From assembly GCA_002419385.1 (NCBI GenBank), contig DIFZ01000057.1, positions 1 through 15,245 of the forward strand: a stretch of DNA of 15,245 bases. The letters run 5' to 3'. The DNA comes from Geobacter sp. UBA5735 (GTDB lineage: Bacteria > Desulfobacterota > Desulfuromonadia > Geobacterales > Geobacteraceae). A program made the translations under genes and the position numbers. Below the pieces are notes generated by a model. The model was not told the DNA's origin, searched no databases, and was given only the letters and a program-made list of their open reading frames with translations. This document shows, piece by piece, positions 1-12,180 of this stretch (the stretch's first letter is position 1; each line of letters begins with the position of its first letter).

Positions 1-9
1 CTTGGCCAT
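1..9 (-). CDS. tuf: Elongation factor Tu, first three codons only (cut by window edge)
   Basis: Only ATG GCC AAG (Met-Ala-Lys) lies in the window. The start sits 27 bp after the fusA stop. A strong Shine-Dalgarno, AGAGGAGGG, lies at 18-26, eight bases from the ATG. Bacterial EF-Tu proteins very commonly begin MAK, and tuf is the standard gene after fusA in the str operon, so the identity rests on context plus three residues. EF-Tu is the GTPase that carries aminoacyl-tRNA to the ribosomal A site. It would be translated from the same mRNA as S12, S7 and EF-G. The end of another tuf-like gene lies at the opposite edge of the window on the same strand. Confidence 0.8.
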
Positions 10-36
10 CTGGGAATCCCTCCTCTATAGGAATCT

Positions 37-2115
37 TTATCCTTTTACTTTCGCGACTATTTCTTCGGATACCGACTTGGGTACCTGCTCATAATGGTCG
101 AACGTCATCGTATAGGTGGCACGGCCCTGGGTAGCCGATCGCAGATCCGTCGCGTATCCGAACATCGCAGCCAGCGGAACCATCGCCGTTACTACCTGGG
201 CGCCTGCACGTGACTCCATACCCATGATGCGACCGCGCCGTGAGTTCAGGTCGCCTATCACATCACCCATATGTTCCTCAGGAACCACCACTTCAACGGA
301 CATTATCGGCTCAAGCAAAACCGGGCCGGCTTTTCCACAACCCTCTTTGAAGCCCATCGAACCGGCTATCTTGAAGGCCATCTCTGAAGAGTCGACATCA
401 TGGTAGGAGCCGTCAATCAGCGTCACCTTTATATCAACAACCGGGAACCCGGCAAGGACACCTGTTTCCATGGCTTCCTGGATACCTTTGTCAACCGCGG
501 GTATATATTCGCGGGGCACAACACCACCCTTTATCGCATCAACAAACTCATAGCCTTTGCCGGCTTCCTGCGGTTCGACCTCGAGCCACACATGACCATA
601 TTGACCACGACCGCCGGACTGTCGAACGAACTTGCCTTCAACCTTGACCTTTTTGGAAACGGTCTCCCTATAGGCAACCTGGGGTTTGCCGACATTTGCC
701 TCCACCTTGAACTCGCGCATCAGACGATCAACAATGATCTCAAGATGAAGCTCGCCCATACCCGAAAGGATTGTTTGTCCGGTTTCCTCATCGGTCCTAA
801 CACGGAAAGAGGGATCCTCACTCGCAAGCTTCTGAAGGCTGAGGCCCAACTTTTCCTGGTCTGCTTTTGTCTTCGGCTCAATGGCAATGGCAATAACAGG
901 CTCAGGGAACTCAATGGACTCCAGAATTACGGCTTTATTCTCATCACACAGTGTATCACCGGTGGTTGTGCTTTTAAGGCCTACAGCCGCGGCAATATCA
1001 CCGGCTCGAACCTCTTTTATCTCTTCACGCTTGTTGGCATGCATTTTAAGAATGCGACCAATACGCTCTTTCTTTCCCTTGGTGGAGTTATAAACATACG
1101 ATCCCGATTCAATCACACCGGAATAAACCCTGAAGAAACAGAGCTGCCCAACATAAGGGTCGGTCATGATCTTGAATGCCAGCGCAGCAAAAGGCTCGCT
1201 ATCGGATGACTTCCTTTCGGTCTCTTCAGTGCTGTCCTCAAGCAGTCCCATAATCGGCGGAATATCAGTCGGCGAAGGCATATAATCAATGACGGCATCA
1301 AGGAGATTCTGCACGCCCTTGTTTTTAAATGCGGAGCCACAGGTTACCGGGCATATCTGAATAGCAATGGTCGATTTCCTGATTGCGGTACGTATTTCAT
1401 CGACAGTAAGCTCTTCACCAGCCAGATATTTTTCCATGAGCGCATCGTCATGGCTGGAAAGCTCCTCGATGAGCTTTTCCCTGTATTCCGCAGCAAGTTC
1501 AAGTTCGGAATCGGGCACGTCTTCGACACTGAATTTGGCTCCCAGGGATTCATCATCCCAGACAATTGCCTTCATTTCCACAAGATCAATGACGCCCTTG
1601 AAGTTCTCTTCCTTGCCGATGGGAAGCTGAATCGGAACAGGGTTCGCCTTCAAGCGGTCTTTGATCATGGAAACTCCGCGGAAAAAGTCGGCTCCGACCC
1701 TGTCCATCTTGTTGATGAACGCGATCCTGGGAACACCATACTTGTCAGCCTGTCGCCAGACGGTTTCGGATTGGGGCTCGACGCCGCCGACAGAACAGAA
1801 CACTGCGACGGCACCGTCCAGAACACGGAGCGAGCGCTCGACTTCAATGGTGAAGTCAACGTGTCCGGGCGTATCTATGATGTTGATCCTGTGATCTTTC
1901 CATGCACACGTGGTGGCTGCGGAGGTGATGGTTATCCCACGCTCCTGTTCCTGCTCCATCCAGTCCATGGTAGCAGTGCCGTCATGCACCTCACCGATCT
2001 TGTGAGAAACTCCGGTATAGTACAGAATGCGCTCGGTAGTAGTGGTCTTGCCGGCGTCTATATGCGCCATGATGCCGATATTGCGCGTTTTTTCCAATGC
2101 AACTTCACGTGCCAC
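37..2115 (-). CDS. fusA: Elongation factor G (translocation GTPase)
   Basis: EF-G hydrolyses GTP on the ribosome to move tRNAs and mRNA after peptide bond formation, and works with RRF in ribosome recycling. The 692-residue product is full length. GTPase motifs are intact: G1 AHIDAGKT at 17-24, switch I RGITI at 59-63, G3 DTPGH at 81-85, and G4 NKMD at 135-138. A G5-like CGSAFK follows near 260. Domains II to V follow; domain IV contains the YHDVDSSEMAF stretch that lies near the decoding-site tip. The start codon is GTG (2113-2115), with GGAG at 2122-2125 six bases upstream, and the product begins MAREVALEKTRNIGI as expected for the family. It lies 32 bp after rpsG and 27 bp before tuf, so it is the third gene of the str operon. 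Many related bacteria carry extra EF-G paralogues, which cannot be seen here. Confidence 0.98.
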   Translation of the reverse strand: MAREVALEKTRNIGIMAHIDAGKTTTTERILYYTGVSHKIGEVHDGTATMDWMEQEQERGITITSAATTCAWKDHRINIIDTPGHVDFTIEVERSLRVLDGAVAVFCSVGGVEPQSETVWRQADKYGVPRIAFINKMDRVGADFFRGVSMIKDRLKANPVPIQLPIGKEENFKGVIDLVEMKAIVWDDESLGAKFSVEDVPDSELELAAEYREKLIEELSSHDDALMEKYLAGEELTVDEIRTAIRKSTIAIQICPVTCGSAFKNKGVQNLLDAVIDYMPSPTDIPPIMGLLEDSTEETERKSSDSEPFAALAFKIMTDPYVGQLCFFRVYSGVIESGSYVYNSTKGKKERIGRILKMHANKREEIKEVRAGDIAAAVGLKSTTTGDTLCDENKAVILESIEFPEPVIAIAIEPKTKADQEKLGLSLQKLASEDPSFRVRTDEETGQTILSGMGELHLEIIVDRLMREFKVEANVGKPQVAYRETVSKKVKVEGKFVRQSGGRGQYGHVWLEVEPQEAGKGYEFVDAIKGGVVPREYIPAVDKGIQEAMETGVLAGFPVVDIKVTLIDGSYHDVDSSEMAFKIAGSMGFKEGCGKAGPVLLEPIMSVEVVVPEEHMGDVIGDLNSRRGRIMGMESRAGAQVVTAMVPLAAMFGYATDLRSATQGRATYTMTFDHYEQVPKSVSEEIVAKVKG

Positions 2116-2147
2116 AGATTACTCCTAATCTATATTTCTACGCAGGT

Positions 2148-2618
2148 CTACCAGCGGTAGTGCGCGAAAGCCCTGTTGGCCTCTGCCATCTTATGAGTGT
2201 CTTCACGCTTCTTGACCGCAGCACCCCTGTTATTGTATGCATCGACAATCTCACCGGCAAGCTTGTCTGTGAGGGTCTTTTCGGACCGTGCGTCCGCGAA
2301 CCTGACCATCCAGCGCATGGCAAGCGATGTCCTTCTTTCGGCCCGGATCTCCACCGGCACCTGATAGGTGGATCCTCCAACCCTGCGCGACTTCACTTCG
2401 AGGACCGGCCTGATATTGTCCAGAGACTTCTTGAAAACCTTGATCGCATCATCGTTGGTTCGCTGGGCAACCAGTTCGAGCGCACCGTACAAAGCGCGTT
2501 CAGCAGTGCTCTTCTTGCCGTGAAGCATCAGGATGTTCACCAGCTTCGCAACCACACGGTCATTGTACTTGGGATCGGGCAGTATCACCCGCTTGGCAAC
2601 TTCTCTTCTCCTAGGCAT
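2148..2618 (-). CDS. rpsG: 30S ribosomal protein S7
   Basis: S7 is a primary binder of the 16S rRNA 3' major domain. It nucleates assembly of the small-subunit head and lines the E-site mRNA exit. The product is 156 residues, a usual bacterial length. It starts MPRRREVAKR, carries the conserved block RRVGGSTYQVPVEIRAERR around residues 78-96, and ends with the typical basic, aromatic AFAHYRW tail. The ATG is preceded by a GAGAGG-type ribosome-binding site. The gene lies only 22 bp after the rpsL stop, which supports co-transcription and probably translational coupling. In E. coli S7 is the translational repressor of the str operon, acting on the rpsL-rpsG spacer. The spacer here is too short to hold the large E. 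coli-type structure, so the same control cannot be assumed. Confidence 0.98.
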   Translation of the reverse strand: MPRRREVAKRVILPDPKYNDRVVAKLVNILMLHGKKSTAERALYGALELVAQRTNDDAIKVFKKSLDNIRPVLEVKSRRVGGSTYQVPVEIRAERRTSLAMRWMVRFADARSEKTLTDKLAGEIVDAYNNRGAAVKKREDTHKMAEANRAFAHYRW

Positions 2619-2640
2619 AGAAACCTCTCACTTCATTACT

Positions 2641-3012
2641 TTACTTAGGTCTTTTCGCGCCGTACTTGGAGCGCCCCTGCTTCCTGTCCTTCACACCGAC
2701 CGAATCCAGGGTACCCCTGACAATATGGTACCTCACACCCGGGAGGTCCTTGACCCTGCCGCCCCTGATGAGCACAACCGAGTGCTCCTGGAGATTGTGG
2801 CCAACGCCCGGGATATATGAAGTGACCTCGATACCGTTGGTAAGACGGACCCTGGCAACCTTGCGCAATGCAGAGTTTGGCTTCTTAGGCGTGGTCGTAT
2901 ATACCCTGGTGCAAACCCCCCTCTTTTGAGGGCAGCTCTTGAGCGCCGGAGCGGTGGACTTGTCTTTCTTGCTTTCTCTACCGATTCGTATCAACTGGTT
3001 TATGGTCGGCAT
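2641..3012 (-). CDS. rpsL: 30S ribosomal protein S12
   Basis: S12 sits at the decoding centre of the small subunit and influences accuracy and tRNA selection. It is 123 residues and colinear with E. coli S12. The two loops that touch the A site are present: TTPKKPNSALRK with Lys43 and Lys44, and GGRVKDLPGVRYH with Lys88 and Asp89. Lys43 and Lys88 are the positions at which classical streptomycin-resistance changes occur (K42/K87 in mature numbering). Both are wild type here, so the gene predicts no target-based streptomycin resistance. Asp89 is the residue methylthiolated by RimO in many bacteria. The ATG at 3010-3012 has TTTAGGAGAA upstream. It is the first gene after a 107-bp spacer holding a probable promoter, and so heads the str operon. 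Confidence 0.98.
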   Translation of the reverse strand: MPTINQLIRIGRESKKDKSTAPALKSCPQKRGVCTRVYTTTPKKPNSALRKVARVRLTNGIEVTSYIPGVGHNLQEHSVVLIRGGRVKDLPGVRYHIVRGTLDSVGVKDRKQGRSKYGAKRPK

Positions 3013-3081
3013 ACTGACGTTTCTCCTAAAGCTGCTAATTCAGGCAAAAATAGAGCCCTTTGCATAAGCGAAAACCCGACA

Positions 3082-3110
3082 ACACTACCAAAGCAATGGA
3101 ACCTTGTCAA
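3082..3110 (-). promoter_or_regulatory. Probable sigma70 promoter of the str operon (rpsL-rpsG-fusA-tuf)
   Basis: On the minus strand a perfect -35 hexamer TTGACA (3105-3110) is followed after exactly 17 bp by TAGTGT (3082-3087), a weak -10 matching three of six consensus positions, including the first two bases and the last. It lies ten bases past the rpoC stop and predicts a start near 3075, giving a leader of about 60 nt before the rpsL ATG. The position is where a separate str promoter is expected from other bacteria. The -35 and spacing are seen directly; activity is inferred. Read-through from rpoC probably also contributes. Confidence 0.6.
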
Positions 3111-3119
3111 GCCTTTTTA

Positions 3120-6100
3120 TCATTCTTCAGCCTCGGCCTGATCGATTTCATCTTCGACAGCTTCTTCCGGTAACTCGGGGATTTCCTCTCGCGTCTCCTC
3201 CACGACCAGTTTCAGGTTGCGATACCTTGAAAGGCCGGTTCCCGCAGGAATCAGACGCCCCATGATAACGTTCTCCTTCAGTCCGCGAAGGCTGTCAACC
3301 TTACCTTCAATGGCAGCCTGTGTCAAGACTTTTGTTGTCTCCTGGAAAGATGCCGCGGAGATGAAGGATTCCGTGGACAACGATGCCTTGGTGATGCCGA
3401 GCAGCAGCGGTTCGGCAATGGCGGGACGCCCTCCGTTGGCCAGCACCCGCTCGTTCTCCTCCTCGAAGACGCTCCGCTCCAACTGGTCATCGATCAGGAA
3501 CGTTGACTCTCCAACATCCTTGATCCTGACCCTGCGGAGCATCTGGCGCACGATCGTTTCAATATGCTTGTCGTTGATCTTGACGCCCTGCAGACGGTAC
3601 ACCTCCTGCACCTCGTCCACCAGGTATTTTGCCAGCTCCTTCACACCCAGTACCCGCAAAATGTCATGGGGATTGGACGACCCGTCCATGAGCGCTTCAC
3701 CCGCCCTCACATAATCACCTTCGTGGACGCTGATGTGCTTGCCCTTGGGAATCAGGTATTCCTTGGCCTCGCCCTGCTCGGGTGTCACGATTACCTTGCG
3801 CTTGCCCTTGGCGTCCTTACCGAAGGAGATGGTGCCGTCGATTTCGGAAATCACGGCGAAATCCTTGGGCTTCCTGGCTTCGAAAAGCTCGGCGACACGG
3901 GGCAGACCACCGGTAATGTCCTTGGTCTTGGTGGTTTCACGCGGTATCTTGGCAATGATGTCACCCGCGTTGGCAAAGGAATCTTCCTGCACCGAGATAT
4001 TTGCCCCGACCGGCAGGAAATAGCGCCCCATCAGGCTGTCGCTGATTCGTGCGGTCTTGCCTGATTCATCCTTGAGCGTGATGCGCGGACGCTTGTCGGC
4101 GTCTCTCGACTCGATGATGACCTTACGTGACAGGCCGGTCACCTCGTCGACCTGCTCTTCGACCGTCACGCCCTCGATGATGTCGCCGAATTTGATCTTT
4201 CCTGCAACCTCAGTGAGGATGGGCATCGTGTAGGGGTCCCACTCAGCAATGGATTCCCCTGACTTGACGTGCATGCCCGGCCCGAATTTGATCTTCGCAC
4301 CGTAAACAATCGAATATTTCTCACGTTCGCGACCGGTTTCGTCCTCGATGGCCAGCTCACCGTTGCGGTTCATGACGATGTGATGACCTTCCGGGGTGGG
4401 GACGCTGTTGATGTTGATGAACTTGACCGTGCCTTCGGTGCGCGCCTCGAGAGACGTCTGTTCCGCATGCCTTGAAGCGGTACCGCCGATGTGGAAGGTA
4501 CGCATCGTAAGCTGGGTACCAGGCTCGCCGATGGACTGGGCAGCGATGACGCCGACAGCTTCGCCGAGATTGACGAGGTGCCCCCGGGCAAGGTCGCGGC
4601 CGTAACACTTGGCGCATATGCCCCGCCTGCTCTGGCAGGTAAGCACGGAGCGTATCTTCACCTTCTCCAGTCCGGCATCTTCTATCCTGGCCACCAGGGT
4701 CTCGTCGATCTCCTCGTTGGCTGGAACCAGGACCTCGCCGGTGACCGGGTCGAGTATATCGTCCAGTGCGACACGGCCGAGGATGCGGTCACCGATGTGC
4801 TCGATGATCTCGCCGCCCTCGGTGAGGGCGGAAACCAGCAGGCCGTCGAGGGTCCCGCAATCATCCTCGGTGATGATCGCATCCTGGGCTACGTCCACCA
4901 GCCTTCTGGTCAGGTAACCCGAGTTGGCGGTCTTGAGCGCCGTATCGGCAAGACCCTTGCGGGCGCCGTGGGTTGAAATGAAGTATTGCAGAACGGTCAG
5001 ACCCTCGCGGAAGTTGGCCGTAATGGGGGTCTCGATGATCTCTCCCGAAGGCTTGGCCATAAGGCCGCGCATGCCGGCCAGCTGGCGGATCTGCTGAGCA
5101 GAGCCCCTGGAACCGGAATCGGCCATCATGTGGATTGCATTGAAGGAAGGTGTCTTTACTTCCTTTCCGTCCGGGGACAACATAATGTCACGGGAGAGGT
5201 TGTCCAGCATCTCCTTGGCAATCTCCTCGGTGGATTTCGCCCAGATGTCGATGACCTTGTTGTAGCGTTCGCCGTCGGTGATCAGACCTTCGGTGTACTG
5301 GTTCTGGATCTCCTTGACCTCTTCCGTGGCCCTTTCGATGATGACCGGCTTTCCCTCCGGGATCACCATGTCGTCGATGCAGATGGATATGCCCGCCTCG
5401 GTCGAGTAGCGGAAGCCGATTTCCTTCAGCCTGTCGGCGAGGATCACCGTATCCTTGTTGCCCGCGAGCCGGTAGCAGGTATCAACCAGGTTGGACAGCT
5501 CTTTTTTGGTCATCACCTTGTTGATGGCAGCGAACGGAACGCTCTCAGGCAGAATATCCCTGAGCAGAATGCGCCCGGTTGTGGTCTCTATAATCTGCGA
5601 AGCAGCATCCGTCGCCAGGTTCTTCATCCTGACCCTGATGCGGGCATGAAGGTCGATCTCCCCGGCGTCATACGCCATGCGCACCTCTTCCGGAGAAGCG
5701 AGTGCTTTTCCTTCACCCTTGGCGAAGAACTTGTCCCTGGTCATGAAATAGATGCCGAGAACCATGTCCTGGGAAGGAACGATGATCGGTTTGCCGTGTG
5801 CCGGGGACAGGATGTTGTTGGTGCTCATCATCAGGACACGGGCCTCAACCTGGCTCTCGATGGAAAGCGGGAGGTGAACCGCCATCTGGTCGCCGTCGAA
5901 GTCAGCATTGAACGCTGTGCAGACCAGCGGGTGCAGTTGGATGGCCTTGCCCTCAATGAGGACGGGCTCGAACGCCTGAATGCCGAGCCGGTGCAGCGTT
6001 GGCGCGCGGTTCAGCATTACCGGATGCTCCTTGATGACCTCTTCCAGGACGTCCCACACTTCGGGCCGCTCCTTTTCCACCATCTTTTTGGCGCTCTTTA

Positions 6101-7280
6101 TGGTGGTGACGAAGCCGCGCTCTTCGAGCTTGTTGTAAATGAACGGCTTGAAGAGTTCCAGCGCCATCTTCTTGGGCAGGCCACACTGGTGCAGCCGGAG
6201 TTCAGGACCCACAACGATGACTGAACGGCCCGAATAGTCCACTCGCTTGCCCAGCAGGTTCTGGCGGAAACGTCCCGATTTGCCCTTGAGCATGTCCGAC
6301 AGCGACTTGAGCGGGCGCTTGTTGGGGCCGGCAATGGCCCTGCCGCGCCTGCCGTTGTCGAACAGGGCGTCAACCGCTTCCTGCAGCATTCTCTTTTCAT
6401 TCCTGATGATCACCTCAGGCGCCTGCAGTTCCATCAGGCGCTTGAGGCGGTTGTTGCGGTTGATCACCCTCCGGTAGAGGTCATTCAGGTCGGACGTGGC
6501 GAACCTGCCGCCATCCAGGGGGACGAGGGGCCGCAATTCAGGCGGAAGCACCGGAATGCATTCCAGAATCATCCACTCCGGGCGGTTGCCGGAAGCTTTG
6601 AAGGCATCAACCACCTTCAGTCGCTTGGCGATCTTTTTCCGCTTCGCCTCGCTGGTTGCATCCACCATTTCAGTTCGCAACTGGACAGCCAGCGTGTCGA
6701 GGTCGAGTGCCTTCAGGCAATCGCGGACCGCTGCGGCGCCCATGCCTGCCTCGAAGGAAACCCCTGCTTCCTCTCTCATCTTCAGATAGCGGTCTTCGCT
6801 GAATACCTCGCCGAGACCCATTCCGGTATTCCCCGGATCGGTGATGGCATAGGCTTCAAAATAAAGAACCTTCTCCAGGTCTTTCAGCGAGATGTCCAGC
6901 AGGTTTCCGATCCGGGAAGGGAGCGAACGGAGGAACCAGATGTGGGCAACGGGAGTTGCAAGGTCTATGTGGCCCAGACGCTCACGGCGCACCTTGGAGG
7001 GAATGACCTCGACGCCGCACTTTTCGCAGACGATGCCGCGGTGCTTCATTCTCTTGTATTTTCCGCAATTGCATTCGTAGTCCTTGGTTGGACCGAAGAT
7101 TTTCGCGCAGAACAGGCCGTCACGCTCCGGCTTGAAGGTGCGGTAGTTGATGGTTTCCGGTTTCTTCACCTCGCCGAATGAACGTTCCCGGATCTTGTCC
7201 GGAGACGAAATGGAGATGCGAATGGCGGAGAAGTGCAACGGATCCTTGGGTTTCTCGAAAAAGCTGAAAAAATCTTCCAA
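3120..7280 (-). CDS. rpoC: DNA-directed RNA polymerase subunit beta'
   Basis: Beta' is the catalytic clamp subunit of RNA polymerase. The 1386-residue product has all key sites. The N-terminal zinc site has C70, C72, C85 and C88. The Mg-binding loop NADFDGD lies at 458-464 with D460, D462 and D464, the same numbering as E. coli. The second zinc site has C808, C882, C889 and C892. The trigger-loop segment GEPGTQLTMRTFHIGG lies at 918-933 and is followed by a long insertion to about 1120, resembling the proteobacterial SI3. The C-terminal tail from about 1361 to 1386 is strongly acidic. The start is TTG (7278-7280), chosen because GGGAGGA (7288-7294) sits seven bases upstream and MEDFFSFF matches the family N-terminus. 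It follows rpoB after a 153-bp spacer and ends with TGA ten bases before the str -35 box. Confidence 0.98.
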   Translation of the reverse strand: MEDFFSFFEKPKDPLHFSAIRISISSPDKIRERSFGEVKKPETINYRTFKPERDGLFCAKIFGPTKDYECNCGKYKRMKHRGIVCEKCGVEVIPSKVRRERLGHIDLATPVAHIWFLRSLPSRIGNLLDISLKDLEKVLYFEAYAITDPGNTGMGLGEVFSEDRYLKMREEAGVSFEAGMGAAAVRDCLKALDLDTLAVQLRTEMVDATSEAKRKKIAKRLKVVDAFKASGNRPEWMILECIPVLPPELRPLVPLDGGRFATSDLNDLYRRVINRNNRLKRLMELQAPEVIIRNEKRMLQEAVDALFDNGRRGRAIAGPNKRPLKSLSDMLKGKSGRFRQNLLGKRVDYSGRSVIVVGPELRLHQCGLPKKMALELFKPFIYNKLEERGFVTTIKSAKKMVEKERPEVWDVLEEVIKEHPVMLNRAPTLHRLGIQAFEPVLIEGKAIQLHPLVCTAFNADFDGDQMAVHLPLSIESQVEARVLMMSTNNILSPAHGKPIIVPSQDMVLGIYFMTRDKFFAKGEGKALASPEEVRMAYDAGEIDLHARIRVRMKNLATDAASQIIETTTGRILLRDILPESVPFAAINKVMTKKELSNLVDTCYRLAGNKDTVILADRLKEIGFRYSTEAGISICIDDMVIPEGKPVIIERATEEVKEIQNQYTEGLITDGERYNKVIDIWAKSTEEIAKEMLDNLSRDIMLSPDGKEVKTPSFNAIHMMADSGSRGSAQQIRQLAGMRGLMAKPSGEIIETPITANFREGLTVLQYFISTHGARKGLADTALKTANSGYLTRRLVDVAQDAIITEDDCGTLDGLLVSALTEGGEIIEHIGDRILGRVALDDILDPVTGEVLVPANEEIDETLVARIEDAGLEKVKIRSVLTCQSRRGICAKCYGRDLARGHLVNLGEAVGVIAAQSIGEPGTQLTMRTFHIGGTASRHAEQTSLEARTEGTVKFININSVPTPEGHHIVMNRNGELAIEDETGREREKYSIVYGAKIKFGPGMHVKSGESIAEWDPYTMPILTEVAGKIKFGDIIEGVTVEEQVDEVTGLSRKVIIESRDADKRPRITLKDESGKTARISDSLMGRYFLPVGANISVQEDSFANAGDIIAKIPRETTKTKDITGGLPRVAELFEARKPKDFAVISEIDGTISFGKDAKGKRKVIVTPEQGEAKEYLIPKGKHISVHEGDYVRAGEALMDGSSNPHDILRVLGVKELAKYLVDEVQEVYRLQGVKINDKHIETIVRQMLRRVRIKDVGESTFLIDDQLERSVFEEENERVLANGGRPAIAEPLLLGITKASLSTESFISAASFQETTKVLTQAAIEGKVDSLRGLKENVIMGRLIPAGTGLSRYRNLKLVVEETREEIPELPEEAVEDEIDQAEAEE

Positions 7281-7287
7281 AATATAT

Positions 7288-7294
7288 TCCTCCC
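7288..7294 (-). promoter_or_regulatory. Ribosome-binding site that fixes the TTG start of rpoC
   Basis: The minus strand reads GGGAGGA, followed by seven bases and then TTG GAA GAT. The near-perfect anti-16S match and spacing support TTG as the initiator, although this is one of the rarer start codons and the gene is essential. Confidence 0.75.
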
Positions 7295-7400
7295 TTGTCT
7301 AGGAGTTGGCAAACGCTCTCCGGAATTGCTACCGGCAGCTGTCCAAATCTGTTCTCTCTTGAGTTAACCGATCTACTCGAACACAGTCCATGACCAGCCC

Positions 7401-7426
7401 CGCAACAGGCCGTCAGCCTGCTTGCG
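7401..7426 (-). other. Hairpin in the rpoB-rpoC spacer
   Basis: Starting eight bases after the rpoB stop, the transcript can pair CGCAA-CAGGC with GCCTG-TTGCG around a five-base loop, with a single bulged G in the 5' arm. That gives about ten base pairs, mostly GC. No T-run follows, so it is unlikely to be an intrinsic terminator. It could protect the rpoB 3' end, act as an RNase processing site, or isolate the rpoC ribosome-binding site. The rest of the 153-bp spacer shows only weak, short inverted repeats. Confidence 0.45.
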
Positions 7427-7433
7427 CCTGCGG

Positions 7434-11543
<4,110 letters not shown>

Positions 11544-11659
11544 ATGTTCTCCTTTGGTGAATGCCGAGAAGAGCTTCAGCCCCTCGAACGGGACGGGACG
11601 CTTGCCTTGGGATGCGGAGTCTGTCGTCAGTTTCCATGGGCTTCTCAACTATAAAGTGA

Positions 11660-11678
11660 CCATCCTGGTTCCGGATGG
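11660..11678 (-). other. Second hairpin in the rplL-rpoB spacer
   Basis: A perfect six-base inverted repeat, CCATCC/GGATGG around a seven-base loop, lies just downstream of the attenuator-like stem. In E. coli this spacer carries an RNase III processing site downstream of the attenuator. This hairpin occupies the comparable place, but it is short for an RNase III substrate and its function is unproven. Confidence 0.35.
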
Positions 11679-11682
11679 GAAA

Positions 11683-11723
11683 CTAAAATAGAACAGCCAA
11701 GGCCGCGCAAAGCAACCTTGGCT
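11683..11723 (-). terminator. Attenuator-like intrinsic terminator between rplL and rpoB
   Basis: The transcript contains a perfect eight-base inverted repeat, AGCCAAGG (11716-11723) and CCTTGGCT (11695-11702), around a 13-base loop, followed by GTTCTATTTTAG. The stem and an interrupted T-rich tail fit a partial intrinsic terminator. It lies 25 bases past the rplL stop and about 140 bases before the rpoB start. That is where E. coli has an attenuator letting only a fraction of ribosomal-protein transcripts continue into rpoBC. The structure is seen directly; partial read-through is inferred because rpoB and rpoC have no convincing promoter of their own here. Confidence 0.65.
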
Positions 11724-11748
11724 CAGGTAGGAAATTGTTCTTTCGCTG

Positions 11749-12129
11749 CTATTTGACTTCCACTTCCGCGCCGGCTTCGACGAGCTGCTTCTTGGCCTCT
11801 TCAGCCTCTTCCTTGGCAACAGCGGTCTTGACGGGCTGGGGTGCGCCGTCCACCAGGTCTTTCGCCTCTTTCAGGCCCAGACCGGTGAGTGCACGAACGA
11901 CCTTGATCACGCCGATCTTGTTGGCGCCGGCCGCCTTCAGGATGACGTCGAACTCGGTTTTCTCTTCCGCTGCTTCGGCAGCGGCAGGGGCTGCTGCTGC
12001 AACAGCGACCGCAGGGGCAGCGGCGGACACGCCGAACTTGTCTTCCAGCTCTTTTACGAGCTCTGCAAGCTCGAGTACGGACATGTTCTCAATGAAGCTT
12101 ATAACTTCAGCCTTGGTAATTTCGGCCAT
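11749..12129 (-). CDS. rplL: 50S ribosomal protein L7/L12
   Basis: L7/L12 forms the flexible stalk dimers that bind translation GTPases and stimulate their hydrolysis. The 126-residue protein shows the three usual parts. An N-terminal dimerisation and L10-binding domain spans about 1-33 (MAEITKAEVISFIENMSVLE). An Ala/Pro-rich hinge spans about 34-56, with runs such as VAVAAAAPAAAEAA. A C-terminal factor-binding domain begins at EFDVILKAAGANKIGVIKVVR and includes the ALTGLGLKEAKDLVDGAP signature. The ATG at 12127-12129 has GGAGGAAG upstream. The gene lies 51 bp after rplJ, so the two stalk proteins are co-expressed. L12 is needed in several copies per ribosome and has an ATG start and strong ribosome-binding site, whereas rplJ has a TTG start. 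Confidence 0.98.
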   Translation of the reverse strand: MAEITKAEVISFIENMSVLELAELVKELEDKFGVSAAAPAVAVAAAAPAAAEAAEEKTEFDVILKAAGANKIGVIKVVRALTGLGLKEAKDLVDGAPQPVKTAVAKEEAEEAKKQLVEAGAEVEVK

Positions 12130-12180
12130 TTTCTCTTCCTCCGTGAAGTAGTGACACTTTCGTTTATGGTGATTTTGAGA

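Noticed and set aside
400..1209. Plus-strand open frame (269 codons) antisense to fusA
   Set aside because: Fully within fusA, with no recognisable domain and a translation typical of an antisense shadow.
2641..3012. Possible streptomycin- or rifampicin-resistance alleles in rpsL and rpoB
   Set aside because: S12 Lys43 and Lys88, and RpoB D523, H533 and S538, are all wild type. The Thr at the E. coli N518 position is common in other bacteria.
4986..6224. Long plus-strand open frame (412 codons) antisense to rpoC
   Set aside because: It lies fully inside the coding sequence of a highly conserved gene, its translation resembles no family, and it has no convincing start context. It is explained by codon bias of the opposite strand.
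11544..11648. 35-codon N-terminal extension of RpoB from a TTG at 11648
   Set aside because: No ribosome-binding site at that TTG, the extension overlaps the structured spacer, and AAAGGAGA plus the MAYSIANN start mark the real beginning at 11543.
11648..11653. TATAGT resembling a -10 box upstream of rpoB
   Set aside because: No -35-like hexamer occurs 16 to 18 bp upstream, and it is close to a spacer hairpin. A promoter cannot be supported.
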